From Akkermansia sp. (GTDB lineage Bacteria > Verrucomicrobiota > Verrucomicrobiia > Verrucomicrobiales > Akkermansiaceae): 64,000 nt of DNA. The stretch lies in NCBI GenBank assembly GCA_030523775.1, contig JAUNHW010000004.1:75714-139713 (forward strand), written 5' to 3'. Made by a program: the position numbers and the translations under genes. Of the stretch, positions 1 to 8,159 are shown one piece after another; position 1 is the stretch's first letter, and the number at the start of each line of letters is the position of its first letter. Under the pieces are notes generated by a model. The model had not been told where the DNA came from. It ran no database searches and saw nothing but the letters and a program-made list of their open reading frames with translations.

Positions 1-428
1 GCAGTGCGGGGCCACCACGCACTGCTCAGCAAACGGTGCTTGCGCAAGGAGGCAGCAAGGATGCATAGCGGATTTTTACCCCGCTATGCGTGTGCGAAAC
101 CGTATCCCGCGCCCAGCGCCTCAGTAGCCAAACACCCGCTCACTCCACCTGCAGGCAGGAGAATCCCGCCTGCAAATTAGCGTCACTATTATCGAAAAGT
201 GACGCTAATTTGCGCGCCGAGTTATAGCCAAACGGATGATTTGTGTGTGCCGGTGGTCTGGTTAGCGCGGAGGTCGGCGAGTGTTGCGCATGCATCGCGC
301 TGCACATGTATAATTGCCCCGCGCCAGGGGCGCGGTATTATTCTCAGTTCGTACATAGTACCTTGCTTCGCACCCGCCCCTCGGGCGCTCACCCTGCGGG
401 CAGAAGCTCCGCTTCTGGCTAACCCGCC
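1..428. repeat. Gene-free stretch with hairpin repeats
   Basis: No credible gene seen. It holds a 9-bp inverted repeat (63-71/81-89) and a perfect 16-bp inverted repeat (172-187/198-213, arm GCAAATTAGCGTCACT, 10-base loop). From about 340 a cluster of short hairpins follows, for example 401-417 with 7-bp arms, introduced by GTACATAGTACC (351-362). That motif recurs in the dispersed repeats at 52425 and 56742. The cluster runs to the 3' end of the recombinase gene. Confidence 0.6.
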
Positions 429-1529
429 TTACCGCGCCGCTAGCGGCGCGCCCAGCACGGGGCCATCGGCGGTCTTGTACCTCCCAAAGTAGCTCTGGGC
501 TGTGGCTTCGCTTGTTTTTCCCGCGTACACGTACCGTGTACGCAGCAGGCTGGAATCTCGGTGGCCCATTTCGAGTTGGAGGGCGGGGAAGTTGCGGAAA
601 TGCGCAGCGTGGTAGGTGGCGAAGGTGTGGCGGCAGACATCCTGCCGCCAGGGGCGGGCGGTTTCCTTGCTCCAGCCCGCCGCCTTGCGCAAGGCCCGCC
701 AGCGGTGGATCCAGCGGCGCGGGATGTCGTGCCGCAGGGCGTCGATGTTCCCGCAGCGCAATGGCACCACGCGGCCGCCGCCCGTCTTGGAGGTGGTGGG
801 ACGCACCACCACGCGCTGGTTCTGCCAGTCGATGTCGCGTTCGGGATCAATCCGGCTCACCTCCGTGGGTCGTATGCCGCAGTAGAGCATCAGGTGCAGC
901 GACAGCTGCATGTCACGGTGTTCCGGCAGTTGGGCCGCCGCCTCCAGACACTCCACTTCCTCAATCGTCAGCGGCTCAATCGGCTTTTCCACCACCTCCG
1001 GCACCTCCACCCGCGACACCGGATTGGCATCACACCAATCGTGCTTGATAGCCGAGGAAAACACCCCGCTCAGTATCGCGCGCGCCTTCCGATACTGCGC
1101 CGCACTCCCGCCGAACGCCGTTTCCAGATACCGTCGACAATCCTCCGACGTAACACTCCGCATCCGCCGCTCCGCCAACCCCGGATTCATTTTCATCATC
1201 CGCTTGCATAGATACCTGAAGTCCACAATCGACCGCGCTCGCAATCCCTTCCGCTTCCTATCCTCCAGCGCGGTTTCCACGGCCTTGGCAAACGTCACCG
1301 TCCTTTCCCGCTTCCTCATCTCCTCCGCCCCCAATCGCACGCACTCCCGCGCCCGCCTAACTCGTCCCCGCCCCTGGGCCAATGCTTCCTTGGCCACCAA
1401 CGCAGCCTCCAGCACATTTATACCCGTTGATTTCAGCACCTCAAGTGCTGCCTGCTCCTCCTTGTCACGACGAAGCTCGGACGCATCGCGTCCTGCGTAG
1501 TCGGATGTCTTCTTGATTTTCATCTTCAT
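429..1529 (-). CDS. Tyrosine site-specific recombinase
   Basis: 366-aa tyrosine recombinase of the phage-integrase fold, which cuts and rejoins DNA at short sites. The N-terminal half (about 75-165) looks like the SAM-like core-binding domain. The catalytic half shows Arg220 in LMLYCGIRPTEV, Lys248 in TSKTGGG, Arg300 in CRHTFATYH, His323 in MGHRDSS and the likely nucleophile Tyr333 in TRYVY. The usual His three residues before the second Arg is Asp297. It stands alone, with no phage genes nearby. A 13-bp inverted repeat begins 11 bases upstream of its start codon, so it may act locally on that segment; that link is inference. A chromosomal integrase remnant is the alternative. Confidence 0.88.
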   Translation of the reverse strand: MKMKIKKTSDYAGRDASELRRDKEEQAALEVLKSTGINVLEAALVAKEALAQGRGRVRRARECVRLGAEEMRKRERTVTFAKAVETALEDRKRKGLRARSIVDFRYLCKRMMKMNPGLAERRMRSVTSEDCRRYLETAFGGSAAQYRKARAILSGVFSSAIKHDWCDANPVSRVEVPEVVEKPIEPLTIEEVECLEAAAQLPEHRDMQLSLHLMLYCGIRPTEVSRIDPERDIDWQNQRVVVRPTTSKTGGGRVVPLRCGNIDALRHDIPRRWIHRWRALRKAAGWSKETARPWRQDVCRHTFATYHAAHFRNFPALQLEMGHRDSSLLRTRYVYAGKTSEATAQSYFGRYKTADGPVLGAPLAAR

Positions 1530-1539
1530 GGCTTCCGTA

Positions 1540-1714
1540 TTCGGTATGGGTAGTCAAGCAGTTTTTGAAAAAATCTTCAATGGCGTGCCAGTAAGCCGCA
1601 TAAGGCTACCGCATGTGGGCAGCCAAGGCGAGATAGGGCTGTTCAGGGCGTAGTGTAGCACGCGATAACATTTGAAGCCACGCTGTTTGGCGGGTGTCTC
1701 ATACCCATACCGAA
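1540..1714. repeat. Inverted repeat pair framing possible invertible DNA
   Basis: TTCGGTATGGGTA at 1540-1552 is repeated as its exact reverse complement at 1702-1714, enclosing 149 bp just upstream of the recombinase start. No gene is visible inside; 1553-1701 is intergenic. The left arm overlaps a TTGACT on the minus strand (1552-1557) that could be the recombinase -35. Confidence 0.5.
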
Positions 1715-1880
1715 GGAGTATACTGGCAGAAAGCACGCGAAAAATTGGGCAAACTGCCTACCGTTATGCTCCCCACACAATTACCCAGACGAACAAATCA
1801 AGCCCTGTGCATCAGCGGTGCAGCTGCGTGCACAAAACAAGCTTTGACGTAGCAAAAAAGAAAACTAAAAAGGACGGTTC

Positions 1881-2570
1881 ATGAAATACTTCATTGAAAA
1901 GAACGGGAAACAGCTTGGCCCTTATGACCAGGATATGATAAGGTCGATGTACCGCGATGGCATGCTGGATTCAGGATGCCATGTGTGGAGAGAGGGATTT
2001 GAAACATGGCAACCCATCGAGGTAATCAACCATGAACCAGGCGCCGAGACTGCGGCGACTGAAGAAGTCTCCCCTCCCACATCCTATTTTGGGGTATACG
2101 ATTCTAACAGGCAGCCGGAGACGGGCGTCAACGACGCACGTCCTCCGTATTCGCCATATGCCTATGGCGAAACAAGAACAAAAAAGCGGGCCAGAATGAT
2201 TATCCCATCGTATAATCTCGGCTCTGCATTCGTTAGCTGCATGAAGCGGTACGTACAATTTGAAGGTCGTGCATGCCGTTCGGAGTATTGGTTTTGGGTA
2301 CTGGCCATTTTCATTATTAATTTCTGCATAGCCTTCTTCATGTATGAACCGACAGATCCAGATAGTATCTACGTAGTAGATGGATTGTCGCGTATAGTTG
2401 AGTTGGCTATATTTTTGCCTAGTATCTCAGCAATTGTGCGCCGTATTCACGACACTGGGCACAGCGGTTGGTTCATATTTGTTCCAATATACAATTTGAT
2501 ACTGCTCTTTTTAGATACGCAAAGAAAGCCCAATGAATATGGGCAAGCCCCCCTCCCTCCGGAGAAGTAA
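1881..2570 (+). CDS. GYF_2/DUF805 membrane protein
   Basis: 229-aa protein with two parts. Residues 1-50 match the GYF_2 (DUF4339) pattern: a YFIEKNGKQLGPYDQ start and a GWEPW-like WREGFETWQPIEV. A Pro/Tyr-rich linker follows. Residues ~110-225 form a DUF805 membrane domain with the typical FEGRACRSEYWFWVL entry, three hydrophobic helices and the closing DTQRKPNEYG. The start is supported by AGGACGG six bases before ATG. This domain pair is common in bacteria but its function is unknown. It is AT-richer than most of the window. Confidence 0.85.
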   Translation: MKYFIEKNGKQLGPYDQDMIRSMYRDGMLDSGCHVWREGFETWQPIEVINHEPGAETAATEEVSPPTSYFGVYDSNRQPETGVNDARPPYSPYAYGETRTKKRARMIIPSYNLGSAFVSCMKRYVQFEGRACRSEYWFWVLAIFIINFCIAFFMYEPTDPDSIYVVDGLSRIVELAIFLPSISAIVRRIHDTGHSGWFIFVPIYNLILLFLDTQRKPNEYGQAPLPPEK

Positions 2571-2614
2571 TAAAACCTTCATCAGCCTAAAAACAAAATC
2601 CAAACAAATACAAT

Positions 2615-5197
2615 ATGAAACTTCATTTGCCCATTCGCTTGTCTCGCCTGATTCGCAGTGTGTTCATCGGCACAGCCGCGTTTTACACAATCCCCGATGC
2701 TCATGCTCAAGACTATCCGAAAGGAGAAGTTGTCTACACCACACAGCAGCAGGGATACGTGGAGCTAACCCGATATTCCAAGGTCCTGCTTGAAAACATT
2801 GATGGTACCCAGAGTGATAGCTCGTGGGGTGGTGCTGTTTCAGACTGTTACGGGTTTTCTGTTGAAAATTGCGAACATGTTATATTCCAAAACAACAACG
2901 CATCTTTTGAGGGCGGTGCTTTACAAATGGGCACCCATCGATTGGAGAAGCGATTGCCCGAGAAACCTTTCAATATTCAAGGCAACAGTAGTGTGGTTTT
3001 TTATCGGAATACATCAGACATGCTAGGTGGAGCAATTTGCAGATCATACTATAATTCACCCATTGTCATTCAGAAAAATTCTTCCGTGAAGTTTATCGAG
3101 AATGCAGCTTGGGGCGGATCTGCGTTCAGCAATTTCGATGGAGGAGGAATAACGATTGAGAACAACGGAGAAGTAGAGTTTTCGAAGAATCATGTCGTCA
3201 GAGAATCCACATTTGAAAAAATGCCGGTAGTGACAAGCGCAATCGCTGTCGGGTACAGTGGTGCAGTCCAAATAACGGGCAATGACAATGTGGTGTTCAG
3301 GGGTAATGACGTGGCAATTTCATGCCTGCATTGGGGAATCGGTTATTTGGGCTATGGGCCAGATCGGGATAAAGAAACCTACATTGATCAAGAACGCATC
3401 ATTCTTTCTGCCGGAAAGGGGCAACGTATCACCTTTTATGAAATCTTGTGTAATGATGGCATATTGTCTGTGAACAACGATTATACCGACGTAGACGGCA
3501 ATATAGCGAAAGGCGAGGGTGACGTCGTATTCTCTGGCAAGTATCTGGATGAGGACATCACCAAGTGGGAAACCGCGGCGCTATACTTTCATGCCGATTT
3601 TCTCGGCGTTGAAAAGCACACTATCCGGGTTGATGGGAAAACCAAGTTGTACGCCGGTACCCTTCACATCGAGGACGGCATGATATTGCAAACCCACGGT
3701 GTCGATATGGCAGAAAACACCGGTGCCATACTGGTTGTCAAAGATGCCGCGCTGCGAAGTTTGGAATCCGACATCAACATCTCTGCCGGCTCAACCCTAC
3801 AGATAGAGGGAGAAAGCAAGGTGAGCGCGCCCAAGCTCATCATGGCGGATGGCAGCAAGATGCAATTGGCGGATGCTTCGCTCAACCTGGCCGCCGATGC
3901 AACGCTGCATTCCGTGGAAGTGGATGGAGTCAACACCTTTACTGTGGCAGACGGATATGCCGTGACTCTGCTTGATGGCATTCGGGGAACCGGCAGTGTG
4001 GAGCTGGCGGGAACGTTTGATGTCTCCAGTCTCGGCGGAACCCTTACCCCGGTGGATGACGAAGGATTGGTGGATGCAAGAGGACATTGGAGCTCTAGCG
4101 GCTTTGTCGGCGTGCGCACAGAGACGCTCGATGTGGCACTTTCCGAAGGAGCCGCCGTGACGTTCGGCGACTTTGCTGCCGTGAGCGACGGCAGGAGCTA
4201 TGGTTCGTCGTATGATGGCAAACTGAGCTATTGCGAGGTGACGGGGGGCGACACGTATTACTTGAATGGAAGCGATTCCGCCAGCATTGAGGATATCCGT
4301 TCGGTAACTTCCACTGCGGCGGTGGAAATGACGGGCGGACAGCTGGACCTAAACGACGCTGCAATTGATAACGCCGTGCATGCCACCGGCGGCACATTGA
4401 GCCACGGCGCTGGCTACGCGGGAGAGCTGCTTGTGGAGGGCAATGTCGCTGTGGCAGATGAACTCGGCGGTGAGATTACCATACGGGAAGGCGCGCTGAC
4501 AACGGATGCGTTTTCCATCGCGGCAACTGATGACAACGATGCTTCCCTGTCTGGCGTAGTGATTGGGCAGGACGGCTTGCATGGTTCAATCGATGGTCAA
4601 CTTGGGATTCTCGCAAATGTGCTGATAGATTTGAACGAGGGTGCAACCGTGCACATGAGCAATGTATCGCTCACGGCTGGTTCCCGCATCACCGATGATC
4701 CCGCCACTCTTGTCGTTGACAACGTGAATGTGGATCTGGTCCTGAATGAGAACGTGTTTGTGGGAGAGGTGACTACCTTGGCCCAGGGCACGCAGATGGT
4801 TCAGGGCAACTACGCGGTTTCTCTGAACAGGGAGGCTTCTGTGTTACAGATGTTGTCAACCGCATTCGACAGCGTCTATCTGACTGGGGATGCCCTGCAG
4901 TTGAGCCTTTGCGGCATTACTCCGGAAGAACTTCAGGCGTACGATTTGATTTCCCTGTCCTTTAACGGCGGTGTGAGCGATGCCCTCATGGATAGGAACC
5001 TCGATGCTGTGCTGAATATGGGCGACATGGTCGAGCGGTATGCACTCCACAGCTGGTATGAAGCAGGAGAAGGTGCGGCAAGCAAGGTGTACTTCTCTTT
5101 CCACACCATCCCAGAGCCCGCAACCGCGACACTCACCATGCTGGCGCTGGCCGCGCTGGTGTCACGCAGGAGAAGAAAGGCGGCGAACTGCAGATGA
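2615..5197 (+). CDS. Secreted beta-helix-like protein with PEP-CTERM-like anchor
   Basis: 860-aa exported surface protein. A signal peptide ends near ALA-type site PDAHA/QDY (about residue 32). The body is repetitive and Asn/Gly/Val-rich, with strand-turn repeats of beta-helix type (ENNGEVEFSKN, NSSVVFYRNTSD). The C-terminus has PEPATATLTMLALAALV followed by RRRR, the PEP-CTERM-like sorting tail. The coding sequence changes character: up to ~3600 it is AT-rich, after that GC-rich like the two PEP-CTERM proteins at 13918 and 16625, which suggests a mosaic gene. The stop overlaps the start of the next gene (ATGA), so the two are translationally coupled. Ligand unknown. Confidence 0.82.
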   Translation: MKLHLPIRLSRLIRSVFIGTAAFYTIPDAHAQDYPKGEVVYTTQQQGYVELTRYSKVLLENIDGTQSDSSWGGAVSDCYGFSVENCEHVIFQNNNASFEGGALQMGTHRLEKRLPEKPFNIQGNSSVVFYRNTSDMLGGAICRSYYNSPIVIQKNSSVKFIENAAWGGSAFSNFDGGGITIENNGEVEFSKNHVVRESTFEKMPVVTSAIAVGYSGAVQITGNDNVVFRGNDVAISCLHWGIGYLGYGPDRDKETYIDQERIILSAGKGQRITFYEILCNDGILSVNNDYTDVDGNIAKGEGDVVFSGKYLDEDITKWETAALYFHADFLGVEKHTIRVDGKTKLYAGTLHIEDGMILQTHGVDMAENTGAILVVKDAALRSLESDINISAGSTLQIEGESKVSAPKLIMADGSKMQLADASLNLAADATLHSVEVDGVNTFTVADGYAVTLLDGIRGTGSVELAGTFDVSSLGGTLTPVDDEGLVDARGHWSSSGFVGVRTETLDVALSEGAAVTFGDFAAVSDGRSYGSSYDGKLSYCEVTGGDTYYLNGSDSASIEDIRSVTSTAAVEMTGGQLDLNDAAIDNAVHATGGTLSHGAGYAGELLVEGNVAVADELGGEITIREGALTTDAFSIAATDDNDASLSGVVIGQDGLHGSIDGQLGILANVLIDLNEGATVHMSNVSLTAGSRITDDPATLVVDNVNVDLVLNENVFVGEVTTLAQGTQMVQGNYAVSLNREASVLQMLSTAFDSVYLTGDALQLSLCGITPEELQAYDLISLSFNGGVSDALMDRNLDAVLNMGDMVERYALHSWYEAGEGAASKVYFSFHTIPEPATATLTMLALAALVSRRRRKAANCR

Positions 5198-6330
5198 TAC
5201 ACGTTTTCATCACGGCGCATGCCAGTCGACGCTTCCCGGGGAAGAACCGGCTGCTGGCACCATACAGCATTGTGTGGTTGCTGAACGAGGTGGCGTACAT
5301 TGAGGAAGCCGTGCAGGTGTACACGGTGGGTGACAGGGCGGAGTTCCCCTTCCGTTTGCCTGCGACGTGGTTGCACATCAAGACGCGCGTGGAATCGCAC
5401 AAGGCCGCGCTGGAGCAAGCGGAGAAAACCGTGGCACCCACTCCCGATGACGTGTGCGTGCTGGTGCAGCTCACGCAGCCGTTGCGCGAACACGGCTTGT
5501 TGGAGCGTGCGGTTTCCATCACGCGCCACGGAGCGCATCCGTCGTGCATTTCTGTTTCCGATGCTCCGCGCAACGACTGGCGCAGCGTGGATGCAGATGG
5601 GCGTTTCGGCGGCAAGACACATGCCGCTGATGTTGCCGCAGATGGTCAACTGTACGCTTGGCGTGCGGGGCATATTGCCGACATTTTCACGCCCGATGCA
5701 CCCCACCGCATTGTTCGGACAGAACACCGCTGGGGCATTGTTGACATCAACGAGCGCGGCGACATTCCGCCGGCATTGAACGCCATGGCTGGTGAGTTGT
5801 TGTTCTCTCCCATGAACCAACCGCCGCTGCGTCTGCGCGGGCAATCTGTCCTGCTGATTGGTTCCGGCGCAGACTTGGTGGGGCGTAGCCTTGGAAAGCG
5901 CATCGATGCCCGCGAGTGGGATGTGGTGGTGCGCTGCAACCACTACTACGGAGCACCGGAAGATGTGGGAACGCGCACAGATCTCGCCGTGGTCCGCATG
6001 GCAAAGCTGGAGCGCGCTTTCTTTGACGAAGCGCCACGCGCACCGCTGCGCGTGGTCTCCACCAACGATGGGAACAACTTCCCGCTCAACATGGTGCTGC
6101 AGGCAGCGGCGGAAGTCGGACACAAGGAGGCATCATGCGGCGTGATTGCCGCCAAGTGGCTACTCTCATGCGGAGCCCACGTCACAGCCATCGGCATCGG
6201 CCACAACCCTGATGGCACATGGGCTTCAGCCAAGTCCTACCCCGATGGCACCAAGGACAGCACCACCCACTGCGATTGGGAAAAGGAGCACCGCTGGTGG
6301 GAACGCCAGGCAAATGTCACCCTGCTGTGA
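5194..6330 (+). CDS. CMP-sugar synthetase-like / GT29 sialyltransferase-like fusion
   Basis: 378 aa, two domains. Residues 1-200 resemble CMP-Neu5Ac synthetase: SRRFPGKN (11-18) for the nucleotide loop, VQLTQPLRE (91-99), DGQLYAWR (150-157) and GIVDINERGD (181-190). Residues ~215-378 resemble family 29 sialyltransferases: the L sialylmotif pattern around IGSGADLVG, RCN (247-249) and DVGTRTDL (257-264), an S-motif-like GVIAAKWLLSCGAHVTAIGIG (316-336), and a late HCDWEKEH. It would charge and transfer a sialic-acid-like sugar, but which domains are active cannot be told. It overlaps the upstream PEP-CTERM gene by 4 bp, pointing to glycosylation of that protein or its ligand (inference). No sialic-acid synthesis genes are in the window. 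Confidence 0.7.
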   Translation: MIHVFITAHASRRFPGKNRLLAPYSIVWLLNEVAYIEEAVQVYTVGDRAEFPFRLPATWLHIKTRVESHKAALEQAEKTVAPTPDDVCVLVQLTQPLREHGLLERAVSITRHGAHPSCISVSDAPRNDWRSVDADGRFGGKTHAADVAADGQLYAWRAGHIADIFTPDAPHRIVRTEHRWGIVDINERGDIPPALNAMAGELLFSPMNQPPLRLRGQSVLLIGSGADLVGRSLGKRIDAREWDVVVRCNHYYGAPEDVGTRTDLAVVRMAKLERAFFDEAPRAPLRVVSTNDGNNFPLNMVLQAAAEVGHKEASCGVIAAKWLLSCGAHVTAIGIGHNPDGTWASAKSYPDGTKDSTTHCDWEKEHRWWERQANVTLL

Positions 6331-6405
6331 AGTGAAGCCCAGTTCGGCGGTATTGTCGGCTGCCTGAGAAAAAAGTTCAAAAAAATAAATTTTTCATACG
6401 GCTTT

Positions 6406-6447
6406 ATGCAACCGAGAGTTGCATGCGATATTACTGTATTACATAAT
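6406..6447 (+). promoter_or_regulatory. Palindrome and possible promoter
   Basis: ATGCAAC-CGAGA-GTTGCAT (6406-6424) is a perfect 7-bp inverted repeat. It overlaps a possible -35 TTGCAT (6419-6424) placed 17 bp from CATAAT (6442-6447). This could be an operator over the promoter of the small gene at 6561. Confidence 0.4.
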
Positions 6448-6560
6448 AAAAAAGTTCTTGTTCGGAGTTTGAAGTCGTGTTAGAAAAGCGGGTGCTTCAC
6501 GTTTATAGCCGTCCAACAGTTGGGCAGCGGCGTGGAGAAAAACAATTGGATTAAATAATT

Positions 6561-6719
6561 ATGAACACTAACAATAAAAACACAAACTCCGAAACAAAAC
6601 GAGGATTGCTTAAGGAGGGAACTGAGCATCAGAGGAACACCCTGCAGGAAATTATTCGCAAGGGAACGGATGCCGCACAAAAGTTCAAAGAAAATCGGAA
6701 TGGGAAACAAGGCAAATAG
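6561..6719 (+). CDS. Small hydrophilic protein (52 aa), unknown
   Basis: A 52-codon frame from ATG 6561 to TAG 6719, very rich in Asn, Lys, Glu and Thr, with an amphipathic central stretch GLLKEGTEHQRNTLQEII that should form a helix. No family recognised and no clear Shine-Dalgarno. It lies in the AT-rich islet between the sialyltransferase-like gene and the 6865 gene. A promoter-like pair stands ~110 bases upstream. It could be an accessory small protein or a chance frame. Confidence 0.4.
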   Translation: MNTNNKNTNSETKRGLLKEGTEHQRNTLQEIIRKGTDAAQKFKENRNGKQGK

Positions 6720-6864
6720 TCAACGATAAACACGAAAGATGTAAAAACGAAAGCCGTCAAGCACTGGTCGGTTGATGCTTGATTTTTATTGATATCGGCA
6801 TGATTGAATATTCGTTTTGCATCTTAATTGTATACAATACATTAGAATTAACTGTTTTATAACG

Positions 6865-7431
6865 ATGAACTCTTATATAGAAAATTTCTTGTTGCCCGTC
6901 GCAGGAATAGTATGCTTATGTATATTAAACAAAATGTTCCCGCTATGGAAAAAGACTGAAATGGATTTGCGTAATGAACTCGATGAAGCAAGAGAAAATA
7001 CAAATACTCAAATAGACAAGTTCGATGAGTACATAGAGCATATAAGAAACTCTGCAATCAATGGGGACATAAAAGATATGGAAAATATGCTTGCTAAGGC
7101 ATATATGCATCTTAATATCTATATTTTTCCCAGAATGAACAAACAATGGATAGCGGCTTTAAGAGTTGCCAAAAAAACAGAATGGAGAAAGAAACCTCAA
7201 AATGTTTTGCATGATGTATATGAAGATGTAGGCAAGCTCATTGGATGTTATCAAATGTTAAATATATGGAAATCCTGTTTGCAACAAGATACACAATTTG
7301 AAATGCCTACTTATAAATGCTTGAACGATTTTAAAACTGCACTCGAAACATATTATCCATCGTCTCGTAAAGATAACTGGCTAGCACATATCATTGCCTT
7401 ATTGAATTCTTTGCATAAAGACTTCAAATAA
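6865..7431 (+). CDS. Membrane-anchored coiled-coil protein, unknown
   Basis: 188 aa from ATG 6865; a start 16 codons earlier is possible but that stretch is poor in protein character. Residues ~6-24 form one membrane helix (FLLPVAGIVCLCILNKMF). A charged helical stretch follows (TEMDLRNELDEARENT) that looks like a short coiled coil, then a mixed helical domain ending LLNSLHKDFK. The predicted arrangement is a cytoplasmic domain tethered to the inner membrane. Base composition is far more AT-rich than the surroundings, consistent with recent transfer. No family recognised. Confidence 0.6.
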   Translation: MNSYIENFLLPVAGIVCLCILNKMFPLWKKTEMDLRNELDEARENTNTQIDKFDEYIEHIRNSAINGDIKDMENMLAKAYMHLNIYIFPRMNKQWIAALRVAKKTEWRKKPQNVLHDVYEDVGKLIGCYQMLNIWKSCLQQDTQFEMPTYKCLNDFKTALETYYPSSRKDNWLAHIIALLNSLHKDFK

Positions 7432-8159
7432 GAGCATTGGTGTGCAAATGTCTTCTTGTTTTCATAGTAAGATGAGAATGAGTGATTGGGACAAATTGTA
7501 TTTGTTATATTGTAAGTATATATAAAAATAATCCAGAAGCGCATGGAGTTAGTTCGAATCACCGCCTTTCAGTTACTATTACCATTATCAGGATTAGCTG
7601 CGATTGCATGACTTGGTTTGCTAAAGCCGCGCCAGGCTTTGGAATTCGCGAGCATCTACACCATGTATTCCGCGCTCTCTGTGGTACGGTGGAACCCGTG
7701 TGCTGCTAATGCTTACGCCGAGGCTGATTGCTGTGGCAAGCAGCAGAGCGGAGAGGCATATGGATCTTGGTAAAAAGGTGGCCCGGAATGAGTTTCCCCA
7801 CGCCGGGCCGAAATATGTGGATTTGTTCGCTACGGCAACGCAGCGACCTCGAAAGGCGTTGATTCGCAGCCGCCCCACGGCTGCTCACCCCCTGCGGGGG
7901 CTGTACACTTCGGTACAGTCCAATCGCCCTTACCGCACTTGCTGCGCAGTGCGCCCTGAACGGGGCCGTCGGGCGCTTTGATTCGCAGCCGCCCCACGGC
8001 TGCTCACCCCCTGCGGGGGCTGTACACTTCGGTACAGTCCAATCACCCTTACCGCACTTGCTGCGCAGTGCGCCCTGAACGGGGCCGTCGGGCGCTTTCC
8101 AACGTGTGCTCGGCATCCCGCCGCCACCACTCTTTGTCAAGCCATTTTTTCGCGGCGGG
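7432..8159. repeat. Gene-free region with a 119-bp tandem repeat
   Basis: No supported gene. 7861-7979 and 7980-8098 are two head-to-tail copies of a 119-bp unit that differ at one visible position (caatcGccc/caatcAccc). Each unit is a string of small hairpins such as CCCCCTGCGGGGG and TGTACACTTCGGTACA. A diverged copy of part of the unit lies inverted at 56634-56700. Open frames here are low-complexity by-products of the repeat. Confidence 0.75.

Noticed and set aside
199..492. 97-codon frame overlapping the recombinase 3' end
   Set aside because: It runs through the hairpin repeats, has no start signal and no protein-like pattern.
7519..7575. tRNA or tmRNA 3' end (GTTCGAATC)
   Set aside because: No matching T-stem or acceptor stem can be drawn and no anticodon arm precedes it.
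7700..7981. 93-codon frame ending in the tandem repeat
   Set aside because: The C-terminal third is translated repeat and no ribosome-binding site or promoter fits; likely spurious.
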